Shown here in pieces: positions 38,020-38,144 of a stretch of DNA of 38,144 nucleotides; position 1 is the first letter of the stretch, and every line of letters begins with the position of its first letter. The stretch is taken from the NCBI GenBank assembly GCA_024243835.1, contig JALPMN010000628.1, positions 1 to 38,144 on the forward strand, in the 5' to 3' direction. The notes below the pieces were generated by a model, which worked only from the letters and a program-made list of their open reading frames with translations, was not told the origin of the DNA and made no database searches. This DNA comes from Enteropsectra breve (lineage: Eukaryota > Microsporidia). The translations under genes and the position numbers were made by a program.

Positions 38020-38031
38020 CATAAAGGGGTA
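38020..38031 (-). promoter_or_regulatory. CCCC start signal upstream of the tail-anchored gene
   Basis: On the minus strand ATTTACCCCTTATG matches the start signals of CCT7, MSH6 and the acyl-CoA synthetase. The ATG at 38022 opens only nine codons before TGA. Confidence 0.5.
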
Positions 38032-38144
38032 AATATCTCCGGCGCAAAAGGGGTCGGTTCAAATTAAAAGCATAGAAAAAAGAATCATTGCATATAATGT
38101 CATAAATTATTTTTTTATTAGTATCGCGTATTTAAATGATATTT

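Noticed and set aside
38045..38075. GGTTCAAATTA resembles a tRNA B box near the right edge.
   Set aside because: The final CC is missing and no A box precedes it.

Overview
The window looks like nuclear DNA from a microsporidian (a fungus-related intracellular parasite) that still has RNA interference and at least part of a spliceosome. The evidence is as follows. All recognisable genes are eukaryotic core genes: CCT7, NC2-alpha, Prp8, Msh6, eIF2B-epsilon, long-chain acyl-CoA synthetase, Brf1, Ase1/PRC1, an importin-7/Nmd5-type karyopherin and an Orc1/Cdc6-type ATPase. Several are much shorter than their usual homologues, no intron is needed to read them, and many starts carry the microsporidian signature of an A/T-rich element followed by CCC (or GGG) just before ATG. 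Spacing is loose, about 2.4 kb per gene with 0.4-1.1 kb intergenic stretches, so it is not an Encephalitozoon-type compacted genome. I cannot name the genus.

Layout. 1-5.1 kb: CCT7 (-), NC2-alpha-like histone-fold protein (+), an unrecognised gene (-) with an in-frame stop at codon 11, and an AIG1/FAR-17a-like membrane protein (-). 5.9-17.2 kb, all on +: Prp8, Msh6, a 79-residue basic protein and eIF2B-epsilon. 17.9-21.0 kb, on -: an unrecognised 159-residue protein and an acyl-CoA synthetase. 21.9-30.5 kb, on +: a very large RNA-dependent RNA polymerase and Brf1. 30.9-38.0 kb: Ase1 (-), importin (+), Orc1/Cdc6-like ATPase (+) and a small tail-anchored protein (-).

The genes do not form an operon or one pathway. 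They are a sample of housekeeping functions: protein folding, transcription by Pol II and Pol III, splicing, mismatch repair, translation initiation, lipid activation, RNA silencing, the mitotic spindle, nuclear import and replication licensing.

The two most notable proteins are these. (1) The RdRP: upstream of a conventional cellular RdRP core with the DLDGD catalytic motif, it appears to carry the two lobes of a Dicer-type helicase with the ATPase motifs destroyed, then a DUF283-like segment. It also has roughly 400 residues of unexplained C-terminal sequence. (2) Prp8: about 1400 residues instead of about 2300, it ends right after the RNase H-like domain and lacks the C-terminal Jab1/MPN domain that normally controls Brr2. 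Several gene starts are also odd: an early stop codon, a frame conflict at a motif-marked ATG, and ATG-less open frames in intergenic DNA. I saw no rRNA, tRNA, transposon or CRISPR array.
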